Source of the DNA: Streptomyces smaragdinus
GTDB lineage: Bacteria; Actinomycetota; Actinomycetes; Streptomycetales; Streptomycetaceae
Direction of reading: 5' to 3'
Length of the DNA: 64,000 bases
Assembly (NCBI RefSeq): GCF_009604385.1
Contig: NZ_WEGJ01000002.1
Location: 372,001 to 436,000, forward strand
In this document: one piece after another, positions 50,538 through 59,011 of the stretch
How positions within the stretch are numbered: position 1 is the stretch's first letter
Layout: each line of letters starts with the position of its first letter
Made by a program: the position numbers and the translations under genes
Notes under the pieces: generated by a model
Database searches by the model: none
What the model saw: only the letters and a program-made list of their open reading frames with translations
Told to the model about the DNA's origin: nothing

Positions 50538-51533
50538 GTGAGCACATCATCGTCGTACGAGCCCGCCGCGCGGGGCGCGGCCGATCTGGCCGCCGTCGCG
50601 GTCCTCCTGCAGATCGGCGCCGAACTCGGCGTCGACCGGTTCCTGGACTCCGGCGACGGGTTCACCGCCGGGCAGGCCGCCGACGCCGCCGGTCTGCCGG
50701 CCGGCGGCGTCGAGGAGTACCTGCGCGCCCTGGTGGCCGCGGATCTCGCCGTCGCGGACGCGGCAGGCCGCTACCGGGCCGCGGCGGACTACGCCGACCG
50801 CAGGTACGAGGCCGGCTACGTCTCCTGGGCGATGAGCGCCAACTACCCCTTCGTCGAGCACGCCCGCTCCTTCCTCACGGACCCGGCGGGCGCCGCGGGG
50901 GCCCATCCGCGCGACGGGCGGCGCGTCGCCGTCAGCTCCCGCTGGGTCGGTGAACGCGCCTTCTACCCGGGGGTGTTCGAGTACGTGTCGGAGTCGGGCG
51001 CCCGGCGGATCACCGACCTGGGGGCCGGCGCCGGAGGGCTGCTCATCCGGCTGCTGCTCCAGGACCCGGCCCGCAGCGGCGTGGCCCTCGACATCAGCAG
51101 CGCGGCCTGCGACGCCGCGCGCGAGGCCGCGGCCCGCGCCGGGGTGGCCGACCGGCTCGAGGTCACCGAGCGGCCCATCGAGTCCCTGGTCGAGGACCCG
51201 GGGCCGGTGGACGGCGCCGAGGCGGTGCAGGCGTGCTTCGTGATGCACGACGTCGTGGCCGACGAGCCCCTGTTCGCCAAGCTCCTGGGCACCTGCCGCG
51301 AGGCGCTGGCCCCCGGCGGCTTCCTCGCGGTCGTGGACGCCGTCTCGTACGCGCCGGATCCCGCGGAGCGCAGGTTCAGCGCCCTGTTCACCTATCTGCA
51401 CGCGAACTTCATGGACATCGCGCTGCCCGCCGAGGAGCAGTGGCTGGAGAAGTTCCGCGCGGCGGGCTTCTCGTCGGTGCGGTGCCTGCCGCAGCCCATG
51501 CCCGGCAGCCGGCTGTTCGTCGCCGCGAAGTAG
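50538..51533 (+). CDS. SAM-dependent methyltransferase (winged-helix small-molecule type)
   Basis: The 331-residue enzyme has an N-terminal winged-helix dimerisation region (AVAVLLQIGAELGVDRFLDS then QAADAAGLPAGGVEEYLRAL). A Rossmann SAM domain follows, with motif I TDLGAGAGGLLIRLL, then VALDISSAACDAA, a CFVMHDVVADEPL block and EALAPGGFLAVVDAVSY. This resembles the O-/C-methyltransferases of secondary metabolism that act on small or keto-acid substrates (for example MppJ-type, by layout only). Start GTG 50538 follows AGAGGACGTC. It is the first structural gene after the regulator and 24 bases before the hydratase gene. Confidence 0.85.
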   Translation: MSTSSSYEPAARGAADLAAVAVLLQIGAELGVDRFLDSGDGFTAGQAADAAGLPAGGVEEYLRALVAADLAVADAAGRYRAAADYADRRYEAGYVSWAMSANYPFVEHARSFLTDPAGAAGAHPRDGRRVAVSSRWVGERAFYPGVFEYVSESGARRITDLGAGAGGLLIRLLLQDPARSGVALDISSAACDAAREAAARAGVADRLEVTERPIESLVEDPGPVDGAEAVQACFVMHDVVADEPLFAKLLGTCREALAPGGFLAVVDAVSYAPDPAERRFSALFTYLHANFMDIALPAEEQWLEKFRAAGFSSVRCLPQPMPGSRLFVAAK

Positions 51534-51557
51534 CCGCCGACCACCGAGGAGACGACC

Positions 51558-52337
51558 ATGTCCGTCACACCGGACACGCACCACGAGCTGGCGGCCGAAC
51601 TGTGGACCGCCGTACGGGAGAAGAAGGCCATCCGCCCGCTGTCGGAGCGCCTGCCCGAGCTCACCCTGGCCGACGCCTACGCCGTCCAGCGCGAGCTGCG
51701 GGCGATGGAACTGGCCGACGGGGCCGTCCTCGTCGGGCACAAGATCGGCGCCACGAGCGAGGCCATCCAGCGGATGTTCGGCGTCGACCACCCCGACTTC
51801 GGCCACCTCACCGACCGCATGCTCTTGCCGGACGGCGCCCGCCTGGACGCCGCCGGCCTCATCGCGCCGAAGGTCGAGGGCGAGATCGCCTTCCGGATGG
51901 GCAAGGACCTGCGCGGCGGCGACGTGACCGCGGCCGACGTCCTGGCCGCGGCCACCGCGGTGCATCCGGTCCTGGAGGTCCTCGACAGCCGGATCGAGAA
52001 CTGGGAGATCCGCCTGGTGGACACCGTCGCCGACAACACCTCCTCGGCCCGGGCGGTGATCGGCGCGCCCGTACCGTTCGACGACGTGGACCTGGCCGCC
52101 GAGCGGATGGTCCTCGAGACCCCCGGGCAGGTGCATACGGCGCACGGTTCGGCGGTGATGGGGCATCCCGCCGAGGCCGTGGCGTTCCTGGCGCGGATCC
52201 TCGACTCGTTCGGCGAGGGGATCGACGAGGGCGACATCGTGCTGGCCGGCTCCTGGGCGGCCGCCGTGGAACTGGTGCCGGGGACGGTGACCGCCTCGTT
52301 CGGCTCCCTCGGCTCCGTGTCGCTGCACGTCGACTGA
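51558..52337 (+). CDS. 2-keto-4-pentenoate hydratase-like (MhpD family) protein
   Basis: The 259-residue protein keeps the MhpD metal ligands at homologous positions: KVEGEIAFRMGKDL (Glu107 and Glu109) and PVLEVLDSRI (Glu140). Also present are GHKIGATSEAIQ and DTVADNTSSA. In catabolism the family hydrates 2-hydroxypenta-2,4-dienoate to 4-hydroxy-2-oxovalerate. Here it sits with a dehydrogenase and aldolase in an NRPS cluster, so it may act in the dehydrating direction or on another 2-keto acid; the substrate is inferred only. GAGGAGACGACC precedes the ATG. Confidence 0.9.
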   Translation: MSVTPDTHHELAAELWTAVREKKAIRPLSERLPELTLADAYAVQRELRAMELADGAVLVGHKIGATSEAIQRMFGVDHPDFGHLTDRMLLPDGARLDAAGLIAPKVEGEIAFRMGKDLRGGDVTAADVLAAATAVHPVLEVLDSRIENWEIRLVDTVADNTSSARAVIGAPVPFDDVDLAAERMVLETPGQVHTAHGSAVMGHPAEAVAFLARILDSFGEGIDEGDIVLAGSWAAAVELVPGTVTASFGSLGSVSLHVD

Positions 52338-52363
52338 ACTTCTCTACGGAAGGCGATCATGGC

Positions 52364-53254
52364 ATGACCCACAACAGGCGGTCGTCGGCCGCCGTGCTCG
52401 GCGCCGGGCTCATCGGCGCCGACCTGGCCGACCGGATCTCCCGCTCCGACCTGCTCGACCTGCGGCTGGTCGCCGGGCGCGACGAGAACACCCCGGGCCT
52501 GCGGCGCCTCGCCCGCCAGGGCCTTCCGGTCACCGGGGGCGGCGTGGCGGCGCTCGTCGAAACCGGTGAGAAGATCGACGTGGTCTTCGACGCCACCTCT
52601 GCCCTGTCCCACGCCGCCCACGCCGAACTGCTGGAACCGCTGGGCGGACTGCTCGTCGACCTGACGCCCAGCCAGGTCGGCCGGATGGTGATCCCCACCG
52701 TCAACGGCCCCGACGTACTGGCGCACCGCAACGTCAACATGGTCAGCTGCGGCGGCCAGGCCGCGATCCCGGTGCTGGCGGCGATCGCCCGCCACCACCG
52801 CATCGAGTACGCCGAGGTCGTGACCACCGCCGCGAGCCCCAGCATCGGACGGTCCACCCGGCTGAACCTCGACGAGTACATCGACACCACCCAGGACGCC
52901 GTACGGGAGTTCGCCGGCATCCGGGACGTCAAGGTGATGGTCAACCTCAGCCCCGCCCGGCCCCCGGTGACCTTCCGCGTCGCCCTCTCGCTCCTGGGCG
53001 CGGACCTGACCGACGCATCGGTCCGTACGGCCGTGGACGCCGTGGCCGCCGAGATGCGCACCTTCGTCGCCGGCTACGCGGTGGCGGGCTGCTCCGTACA
53101 CGACGGCAGGGCGTTCGTCGCCCTGGAGGTCGCCGCCTCGGGCGGCCGCATCCCGCGCTACGCGGGCAACCTCGACATCATCAACTCCGCCGCCCTGCGC
53201 GTCGCCGAACAGTACGCGCTCGCGCAGCACCCGGCGGACCAGGAGGCATCATGA
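52364..53254 (+). CDS. acylating aldehyde dehydrogenase (DmpF/MhpF family)
   Basis: The 296-residue NAD-dependent enzyme interconverts an acyl-CoA and aldehyde. It has the Rossmann loop [31 protein letters not shown], and the catalytic Cys in [15 protein letters not shown] (Cys129). A C-terminal [17 protein letters not shown] is typical of the aldolase-partner enzyme. NikA of the nikkomycin pathway is a known secondary-metabolic member. ATG 52364 is used; ATG 52359, five bases earlier, gives only ATG-GCA-TGA. It overlaps the aldolase start (ATGA, 53251-53254), matching the channelled DmpFG complex of catabolic relatives. Confidence 0.92.
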   Translation: MTHNRRSSAAVLGAGLIGADLADRISRSDLLDLRLVAGRDENTPGLRRLARQGLPVTGGGVAALVETGEKIDVVFDATSALSHAAHAELLEPLGGLLVDLTPSQVGRMVIPTVNGPDVLAHRNVNMVSCGGQAAIPVLAAIARHHRIEYAEVVTTAASPSIGRSTRLNLDEYIDTTQDAVREFAGIRDVKVMVNLSPARPPVTFRVALSLLGADLTDASVRTAVDAVAAEMRTFVAGYAVAGCSVHDGRAFVALEVAASGGRIPRYAGNLDIINSAALRVAEQYALAQHPADQEAS

Positions 53255-54264
53255 GCGACGCCGCGCGGCCGATCACCGTCCACGACCCGACGCTGCGCGA
53301 CGGCCACCACGCCGTCCGCCACCAGCTGGGCCGCGAGCAGCTCCGCGCCTACGCTGCCGCCGCGGACGCCGCGCGCGTGCCGGTGGTCGAGGTGGGCCAC
53401 GGCAACGGGCTCGGCGCCTCCTCGCTCCAGGTGGGCCGGGCCAGACTCGCCGACGACGAGATGCTGTCGGTGGTCCGCGAGGCCCTGGCCCACAGCAAGA
53501 TGGCCGTGTTCATGCTCCCCGGCTGGGGCTCCGCCAAGGACCTGCGGCGAGCCGTCGGCCACGGCGCCGACCTGGTGCGCATCGGCACCCACTGCACCGA
53601 GGCCGACCTCGCCGAACGCCATCTGGGCGAGCTGCGCGCGGACGGCGTCGAAGCCCACGGCGTCCTGCTGATGAGCCACATGGCGGAGCCGGACCGGCTG
53701 GCCGAGGAGTGCGTCAAGCTCGTCGGGTACGGGGCCTGCGGCGTCGGCATCCTCGACTCCTCCGGCCACTACCTCCCGGCCGACGTCACGGCCCGTATCG
53801 CCGCCATCCGCGCGGCCGTCGACGTCCCCGTCATGTTCCACGGACACAACAACCTCGGCATGGCCGTCGCCAACTCGGTCGCCGCGGCCGACGCCGGCGC
53901 CCACATCATCGACGCCTGCGCCCGCGGCTTCGGCGCCGGAGCGGGCAACACCCAGCTCGAGGTCGTCGTACCCGTACTGGAACGCCTCGGTTACCGCACC
54001 GGCATCGATCTCTACAAGCTGCTGGACGCCGCCGACATCGCCGAACGCGAACTGATGCCCGCCCCGCCGACCATCGACTCCGTCGCCGTCGTCAGCGGAC
54101 TGTCGGGGGTGTTCTCCGGCTTCAAGGCCCGGGTCCTGGACATCTCCCGCCGCGAGGGCGTCGACCCGCGGGACGTCTTCTTCGAGCTGGGCAGACGCCA
54201 GGCGGTGGCCGGGCAGGAAGACCTCATCGTGGACGTGGCCGCCGCGCTGGCGGCGAAGGACTAG
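53251..54264 (+). CDS. 4-hydroxy-2-oxovalerate aldolase-like (DmpG/NikB family) protein
   Basis: The 337-residue class II pyruvate aldolase has [12 protein letters not shown] (Arg16, Asp17, His20), the metal site HGHNNLG (His197 and His199), and [24 protein letters not shown]-terminal communication domain contains [11 protein letters not shown] with the conserved Tyr. It cleaves 4-hydroxy-2-oxo acids to pyruvate plus aldehyde, or joins them in reverse. NikB uses this reaction with 2-oxobutyrate in nikkomycin. Position 19 is His where catabolic enzymes have Met, so the substrate pocket may differ. It is translationally coupled to the dehydrogenase. Confidence 0.92.
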   Translation: MSDAARPITVHDPTLRDGHHAVRHQLGREQLRAYAAAADAARVPVVEVGHGNGLGASSLQVGRARLADDEMLSVVREALAHSKMAVFMLPGWGSAKDLRRAVGHGADLVRIGTHCTEADLAERHLGELRADGVEAHGVLLMSHMAEPDRLAEECVKLVGYGACGVGILDSSGHYLPADVTARIAAIRAAVDVPVMFHGHNNLGMAVANSVAAADAGAHIIDACARGFGAGAGNTQLEVVVPVLERLGYRTGIDLYKLLDAADIAERELMPAPPTIDSVAVVSGLSGVFSGFKARVLDISRREGVDPRDVFFELGRRQAVAGQEDLIVDVAAALAAKD

Positions 54265-54271
54265 GAGCGCC

Positions 54272-55336
54272 ATGGCATCCCCCCGGCTCCGCGCCGTCCT
54301 CGACAACATCCCCGCGTACCGGCCGACCGACGGCGTGTACGACGCCGTCCCCGCCCGCCCGCTGTCGGCGAACGAGTCCCCCGACGACCCGCTGCCGGAA
54401 CTGCGGGCGGCGATCGCCGCCGCCGCGACGGGGATCAACCGCTACCCGGACCCCGGCTGCGCCGGACTGACCCGGGCCCTCGCCCGCCGCCACCACGTCA
54501 CCGAGGACCGGGTGCTGGTCGGCGCCGGATCGGTCGCCCTCCTGCAGGCGCTGTTCCAGGCCGTGGGCGAGCCCGGGGCGGAGGTGATCTACCCGTGGCG
54601 GTCGTTCGAGCTCTACCCCGTCCTCGCCGACCTCGCGGGCGTACGTTCCGTGCCGGTCGCCCGCCCCGGGCTCGCCTCCCTGGCCGAACGGATCACCCCG
54701 GACACCCGGCTGGTGCTGGTGTGCAACCCGAACAACCCGACCGGCGCCTTCGCCGGCGGCGACGAACTGCGGGCGTTCCTGGACCGTGTGCCGCCGACCT
54801 GCCTCGTCGTCCTGGACGAGGCGTACTTCGAGTACGTGCGCGCTCCCGGCGCCCGCAGCGGCCTCGAGCTGCTCGGCACCCGGCCGAACCTCGTGGTGAC
54901 GCGCACCTTCTCCAAGGCCTACGGGCTGGCCGGCCTGCGCGTCGGCTACCTCGTCGGCGACCCGGCGATCGTCGAACAGCTCGGCAAGGTCAAGCTCGCC
55001 TACTCGGTGAGCTCCGTCGCCCAGCACGCCGCGATCACCGCCCTGGACCTGGCGGACCGGCTGCTGCGCCGCGTCGACGCCACCGTGGCCGAACGCACCC
55101 GGCTGCGGGACGCCCTGACGGCCGGGGGCTTCACCGTCCCCGACAGCCAGGCCAACTTCCTGTGGCTGCCGCTCGCCGGCCGCTCCGCGGAGTTCGGCCG
55201 GTGGTGTACGGACGCGGGGATCGCCGTACGGACCTTCGACGGCGAAGGCGTACGGGTCTCCGTCGGCGGCGGCGGGGACAACGACGCCTTCCTGGCCGCC
55301 GCGCTGCGGTGGCGCGCCGACGGGGGTGCGGTATGA
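54272..55336 (+). CDS. HisC-like PLP aminotransferase
   Basis: The 354-residue fold-type I aminotransferase has the start DNIPAYRPTDGVYD, ANESPDDPLPELRAAI, NPNNPTG (152-158), DEAYFEYV and the PLP Lys in RTFSKAYGLAGLRVGYLVG (Lys215). It is similar to histidinol-phosphate aminotransferase, which in secondary metabolism often transaminates unusual 2-oxo acids. It follows the aldolase gene by seven bases, so it is placed to convert the aldol product into an amino acid. The stop overlaps the KAS III start (ATGA at 55333-55336). Confidence 0.92.
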   Translation: MASPRLRAVLDNIPAYRPTDGVYDAVPARPLSANESPDDPLPELRAAIAAAATGINRYPDPGCAGLTRALARRHHVTEDRVLVGAGSVALLQALFQAVGEPGAEVIYPWRSFELYPVLADLAGVRSVPVARPGLASLAERITPDTRLVLVCNPNNPTGAFAGGDELRAFLDRVPPTCLVVLDEAYFEYVRAPGARSGLELLGTRPNLVVTRTFSKAYGLAGLRVGYLVGDPAIVEQLGKVKLAYSVSSVAQHAAITALDLADRLLRRVDATVAERTRLRDALTAGGFTVPDSQANFLWLPLAGRSAEFGRWCTDAGIAVRTFDGEGVRVSVGGGGDNDAFLAAALRWRADGGAV

Positions 55337-56328
55337 CGGCTTTGATCGGCCTCGGTACGTATCTGCCGCCGCGCGAGGTCACCAACGCCGAGCTCGCCGC
55401 CCGGTTCGACACCAGCGACGAGTGGATCACCGCGCGCACCGGCATCCGCACCCGCCGGTGGGCCGACCCCGGCACGGCCACCGGCGACCTCGCCGTCGCG
55501 GCGGGCGAACGCGCCCTGAAGTCGGCCGGACTGGGCCCGGGCGACGTGGACGCCGTGGTGCTGGCGACGACGACCCCCGACCACCCGTGCCCCGCCACCG
55601 CCCCCGACGTGGCGGCCCGCCTCGGGCTCGGCCACGTCGCCGCGTACGACATCGCCGCGGTGTGCTCCGGCTTCCTCTACGCGCTCGCCGTCGGCCACGG
55701 CCAGATCGCCGCCGGGCAGGCGCGGCGCGTGCTGGTCATCGGCGCGGAGACGTACTCGACCATCCTGGATCCCGCCGACCGCACCACCGGGGTGATCTTC
55801 GGCGACGGCGCGGGGGCCGTGGTCCTCGCCGCGGAGCCGGAGACCGGCCGGCCCGGGGCGCTGCTCGGCGTCGACCTCGGCTCGGACGGCGCCCTGCGGG
55901 ACCTGATCCGCATCCCCGCCGGCGGATCCCGGCTGCCCGCCCGCGACGGCGCCGCCGCCGACCGCTACTTCACCATGCAGGGCACGAAGGTCTTCCAGCA
56001 GGCCGTCGTCCGCATGGGCGACTCCGCCACCGCCCTGCTCGAGCGGATCGGCTGGCGCCGCGACGAGGTCGACCACCTCGTCGGCCACCAGGCCAACGTA
56101 CGGATCCTCGCCGCCCTCGCCCGCTATCTGAAGATCCCCGCCGAGCGGGCCGTGGTGAACCTCGACCGGGTGGGCAACACGTCCGCCGCCTCCATCCCGC
56201 TGGCCCTCGCCGACGCGGCCGCACAGGGCAGGTTCGCCGTCGGCGACCGCGTCCTGATGACCGCCTTCGGCGGCGGACTCACCTGGGCCTCCGCGGCCAT
56301 CACCTGGCCCGACATCCACCCCTGCTGA
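55333..56328 (+). CDS. beta-ketoacyl-ACP synthase III (FabH-like)
   Basis: The 331-residue thiolase-fold enzyme has a complete triad: Cys111 (DIAAVCSGFLYAL), His252 (VGHQANVRIL) and Asn282 (VGNTSAASIPLALA). FGDGAGAVVL and the C-terminal AFGGGLTWASAAI are typical. KAS III starts acyl chains from CoA donors, and some secondary-metabolic members act as acyltransferases. The ACP gene follows at 56352. It is inside the tight operon (start overlap ATGA with the aminotransferase), so it is expected to act on this pathway. Specificity is not predicted from sequence. Confidence 0.93.
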   Translation: MTALIGLGTYLPPREVTNAELAARFDTSDEWITARTGIRTRRWADPGTATGDLAVAAGERALKSAGLGPGDVDAVVLATTTPDHPCPATAPDVAARLGLGHVAAYDIAAVCSGFLYALAVGHGQIAAGQARRVLVIGAETYSTILDPADRTTGVIFGDGAGAVVLAAEPETGRPGALLGVDLGSDGALRDLIRIPAGGSRLPARDGAAADRYFTMQGTKVFQQAVVRMGDSATALLERIGWRRDEVDHLVGHQANVRILAALARYLKIPAERAVVNLDRVGNTSAASIPLALADAAAQGRFAVGDRVLMTAFGGGLTWASAAITWPDIHPC

Positions 56329-56351
56329 TCGCCGATTGGAGCACGCCACCC

Positions 56352-56600
56352 GTGGACACGAACCTGGCCGGCCTGGAGCGCCGGATCCTCGAGCAGATGC
56401 ACGAACAGTTCGACCTTCCCGCCGGGACCGCCGCGGACACCCCCTTCGAGGTCCTCGACTTCGACTCCCTGGTCCTGGTCGAGCTCGGCCTGGTCCTGAA
56501 GTCGGCCTTCGGCGTCGAGGTCGAGGACGACGAGCTCAAGGCGGCGGGCAGCGCCTCGGGTGTGGCGGCGCTGCTGGCGTCCCGCGGCGTCACCGTTTGA
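56352..56600 (+). CDS. acyl carrier protein
   Basis: The 82-residue ACP has the phosphopantetheine Ser39 in FEVLDFDSLVLVELGL, where DFDSL stands for the usual DSL, and helix 3 in VEVEDDELKAA. The GTG start at 56352 follows TTGGAGC. It is a free-standing carrier next to KAS III, and the likely donor for the starter condensation domain of the NRPS or a carrier for the acyl intermediate. A strong hairpin follows, ending the first cluster operon. Confidence 0.9.
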   Translation: MDTNLAGLERRILEQMHEQFDLPAGTAADTPFEVLDFDSLVLVELGLVLKSAFGVEVEDDELKAAGSASGVAALLASRGVTV

Positions 56601-56601
56601 G

Positions 56602-56643
56602 CACGCCGGTGGGGGTGCGGTTCGACGCGCCCCCACCGGCGTG
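56602..56643. terminator. bidirectional hairpin between the ACP gene and the MFS gene
   Basis: A perfect 14-bp stem CACGCCGGTGGGGG with its complement encloses a 14-base loop, starting two bases after the ACP stop and two bases before the convergent MFS stop. Confidence 0.88.
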
Positions 56644-56645
56644 AG

Positions 56646-57956
56646 TCACACCTTGGCCGCCTCGGCGTCGTCCGAGGCCTGCGGCCGGGGCCACTCGGCC
56701 CGGCGCACCACCCGCTGGCCCAGCGCGGACAGCCCCGCCAGCGCGAAGATCCCGGCGACGACGAGCGAGGCCGTGACGGGACTGGTGTAGCGCAGCAGGA
56801 AACCGGCGAGCAGCGGGCCGAGGGACGGCCCGATGGTCAGCAGCGTCATGGTCGCGGTGATGGTCCGGCCCCGCATCGCGTCGCTGACCTGACGGAACAC
56901 CAGGATGTCGATGAGTACGGACACCGCCGGCAGCGGCAGCACGGCCAGCGCCAGCACCGCCCCGTACCACCACGGCCCCAGCGCCACGGCGAACGCGCAG
57001 GTCAGAGCACCGGCCCAGAGGCAGATCGCGATCAGCAGTCGGCCGGGCAGCAGCGCCTTGTGCAGCGGCCCGACGAGACCCGCTCCCGCCAGCCCGCCGA
57101 TCGACGCCAGGGCGAACGCCCAGCCGACGTCGGTGGCGGAACCCCCGCCGTCCTGGATCAGCACGATCACGATCAGATCGAGCGCGGCCCCGCCCAGATT
57201 GAGCAGCCCCAGGGCGATGATCGCAGCCCGCAGCACGGGCGTACGCAGCAGATGGGCGAGCCCCGAGAACGTGCCGCCGGACGGCTGCGCCCGGCGCCGC
57301 TCGGCACCCCGGTCGTCGGGAGTGGCCAGCCCGCACAGCGCGGAGATCAGATAGCCGATCACGATGCCCGCGACCGGCACGGACCGCGCCACGGAGTACA
57401 GCACGCCGGCCAGCCCCGGGCCGACGACGGAGGCACCGTGGCTTCGTACCTCCTCCTGGGTCAGCGCCGAGGTCAGCTGCTCCTCGGGCACGACACTGCG
57501 GGTGGCGAGCATCCGGGCCCCGGCGCCCAGCGGCCGTACGGCACCGCTGACCGCCGCGGTCACGACGAGCAGCGGCATCCCCAGGGTGTCGGTCCACAGA
57601 CCGACCAGGACCACGGAGAACGCGAGCGCGCGAAGGAGCTCCGAACCCACCAGCAGGACCCGGCGGTTGTAGCGGTCCAGCAGGGTGCCGGCAGGCGTCG
57701 TGGCGAGGAAGGCCGCCGCCCCGTCGACGAACCCGTAGACGCCCGCCGCCACCGTCGAGCCCGTGGTGGCGAGGACGATCAGCGGAATCGCGACGACCGC
57801 GATGTTGAACGACATCACCGAGGCGGCGCCGCCGATCCACAGTGCCTGGAACCGCCGGTTGCGGCGCAGCGGGACCGACGCCGCGGCGGCTTCGGCGACC
57901 GCGGTGTCCGGGGCGGAGCCGGCCGGCCGGTTCGCGTCGGCGGGGGATTCGTCCAT
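56646..57956 (-). CDS. MFS exporter (EntS-like) in the cluster
   Basis: The 436-residue protein has 12 predicted helices and MFS motifs (LLDRYNRRVLLVGSELLRAL after helix 2, ARMLATRSVVPEEQLTSALT-type loop). The EntS/enterobactin-exporter layout fits efflux of a secreted peptide or siderophore product. It has a charged N-terminal tail of about 30 residues before the first helix. ATG 57956 (MDESPAD) is preceded by AGAGGTGCC; a longer start at 58001 is possible. It runs opposite to the biosynthetic genes and shares the hairpin at 56602. Confidence 0.88.
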   Translation of the reverse strand: MDESPADANRPAGSAPDTAVAEAAAASVPLRRNRRFQALWIGGAASVMSFNIAVVAIPLIVLATTGSTVAAGVYGFVDGAAAFLATTPAGTLLDRYNRRVLLVGSELLRALAFSVVLVGLWTDTLGMPLLVVTAAVSGAVRPLGAGARMLATRSVVPEEQLTSALTQEEVRSHGASVVGPGLAGVLYSVARSVPVAGIVIGYLISALCGLATPDDRGAERRRAQPSGGTFSGLAHLLRTPVLRAAIIALGLLNLGGAALDLIVIVLIQDGGGSATDVGWAFALASIGGLAGAGLVGPLHKALLPGRLLIAICLWAGALTCAFAVALGPWWYGAVLALAVLPLPAVSVLIDILVFRQVSDAMRGRTITATMTLLTIGPSLGPLLAGFLLRYTSPVTASLVVAGIFALAGLSALGQRVVRRAEWPRPQASDDAEAAKV

Positions 57957-58129
57957 CCGAGGCACCTCTCGGGGGTGGGGCGACGGTTGCACCGTCGGCA
58001 TTCATCGCCGGGGGAGAAAATTCGGGCGGAGTCGAATGATGAAGCCCGGTGCCCCCGGCGACAAGCGGTCAACTCCCGGGCTCCGGCCAGGAGTCGGCGC
58101 CACAGCCTCCCGGGCCGGAAATGGACACG

Positions 58130-58158
58130 TTGACCCGTGCAAGGCCCCTGGGTAGCTT
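58130..58158 (+). promoter_or_regulatory. promoter of the thioesterase-NRPS operon
   Basis: TTGACC (58130-58135), a 17-base spacer and TAGCTT (58153-58158) form a good sigma-70-type promoter. The leader to ATG 58220 would be about 55 bases. Confidence 0.65.
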
Positions 58159-58219
58159 CGCCAGCGTTTTGCGCACGCCAGCGTTCCGATACCGGTGGAC
58201 CGAGCGGGGGAGCGGGCAC

Positions 58220-58996
58220 ATGAATCGCCCTGCCAGAGAATTCGCGTCAATCGCGCAGCCGGAATCCCCGGCCGCCCGGCTCATCCTCTTCCCCCACGCG
58301 GGCGGGAGCGCCGTCTTCTTCCACCCCTGGAAAACGGTGGCCCACCCCGAGGTGGACATCCTCGCCGTCCGCTATCCCGGCCGGGCGGAACGTATCTCCG
58401 ACCCGTGCCCGCAGACCATCGGGGAACTCGCGTCACAACTCGCGGACTCCTGCGCGGCCCTGGCGGCCGACGGGCTGCCGCTGTTCCTCCTCGGCCACAG
58501 CCTGGGCGGCTTCATCGCCCACGAGGTGGCCCGCCGGCTGGAACACCGCGGACTGCGGGCCGCCGGGCTGCTGCTCTCCGCCTGCCGCGCCCCGCGCCTG
58601 GCGACCGGCCACGGACTCGGCGACGGCCCGGACGAGGCCCTCGTGGAGCGGATGCGCGAACTCGGCGGCAGCGACATGCGCGTCTTTGACGACCCGGAGC
58701 TGCGGGAACTGGTGCTCCCCGCCCTGCGCGCCGACTACCGGATGCTCGACCGCTACCAGGCCCCGCCGCCCGGCGGACTGCGCTGCCCCGTGCGGGTCTA
58801 CCGGGGCGCCGGCGACGACGAGGTGTCCGCCGAACAGACCGCCCCGTGGGCGGAGGTGACGAGCGGGGAATTCAGCGATATCTGCTTTCCCGGCGGACAT
58901 TTCTACCTGTCCGAGCACCTCGCGGATGTAACGGCCGATGTATTCCGGGCGGTCGACCGGTTCCGGTCGACCGCCGTGCCGGGTTCGGGACACTGA
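58220..58996 (+). CDS. type II thioesterase
   Basis: The 258-residue enzyme matches external type II thioesterases of NRPS/PKS clusters. It has RLILFPHAGGSAVFFHPW at the start, VRYPGRAERI, the nucleophile motif LLGHSLGGFIAHEVARR (Ser94) and a late His in PGGHFYLSEH. It removes mis-primed or stalled acyl groups from carrier domains. GGGGGAGCGGGCAC precedes the ATG. It is directly upstream of the NRPS, 15 bases before its start, and shares one promoter with it. Confidence 0.93.
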   Translation: MNRPAREFASIAQPESPAARLILFPHAGGSAVFFHPWKTVAHPEVDILAVRYPGRAERISDPCPQTIGELASQLADSCAALAADGLPLFLLGHSLGGFIAHEVARRLEHRGLRAAGLLLSACRAPRLATGHGLGDGPDEALVERMRELGGSDMRVFDDPELRELVLPALRADYRMLDRYQAPPPGGLRCPVRVYRGAGDDEVSAEQTAPWAEVTSGEFSDICFPGGHFYLSEHLADVTADVFRAVDRFRSTAVPGSGH

Positions 58997-59011
58997 GTCA
59001 GCGGAGACGAA

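Noticed and set aside
49505..58220. StrR-type operator GTTCGACTG-N11-CAGTCGAAC
   Set aside because: I looked in the main cluster gaps and found only isolated half-matches such as AGTCGAA near 58030.
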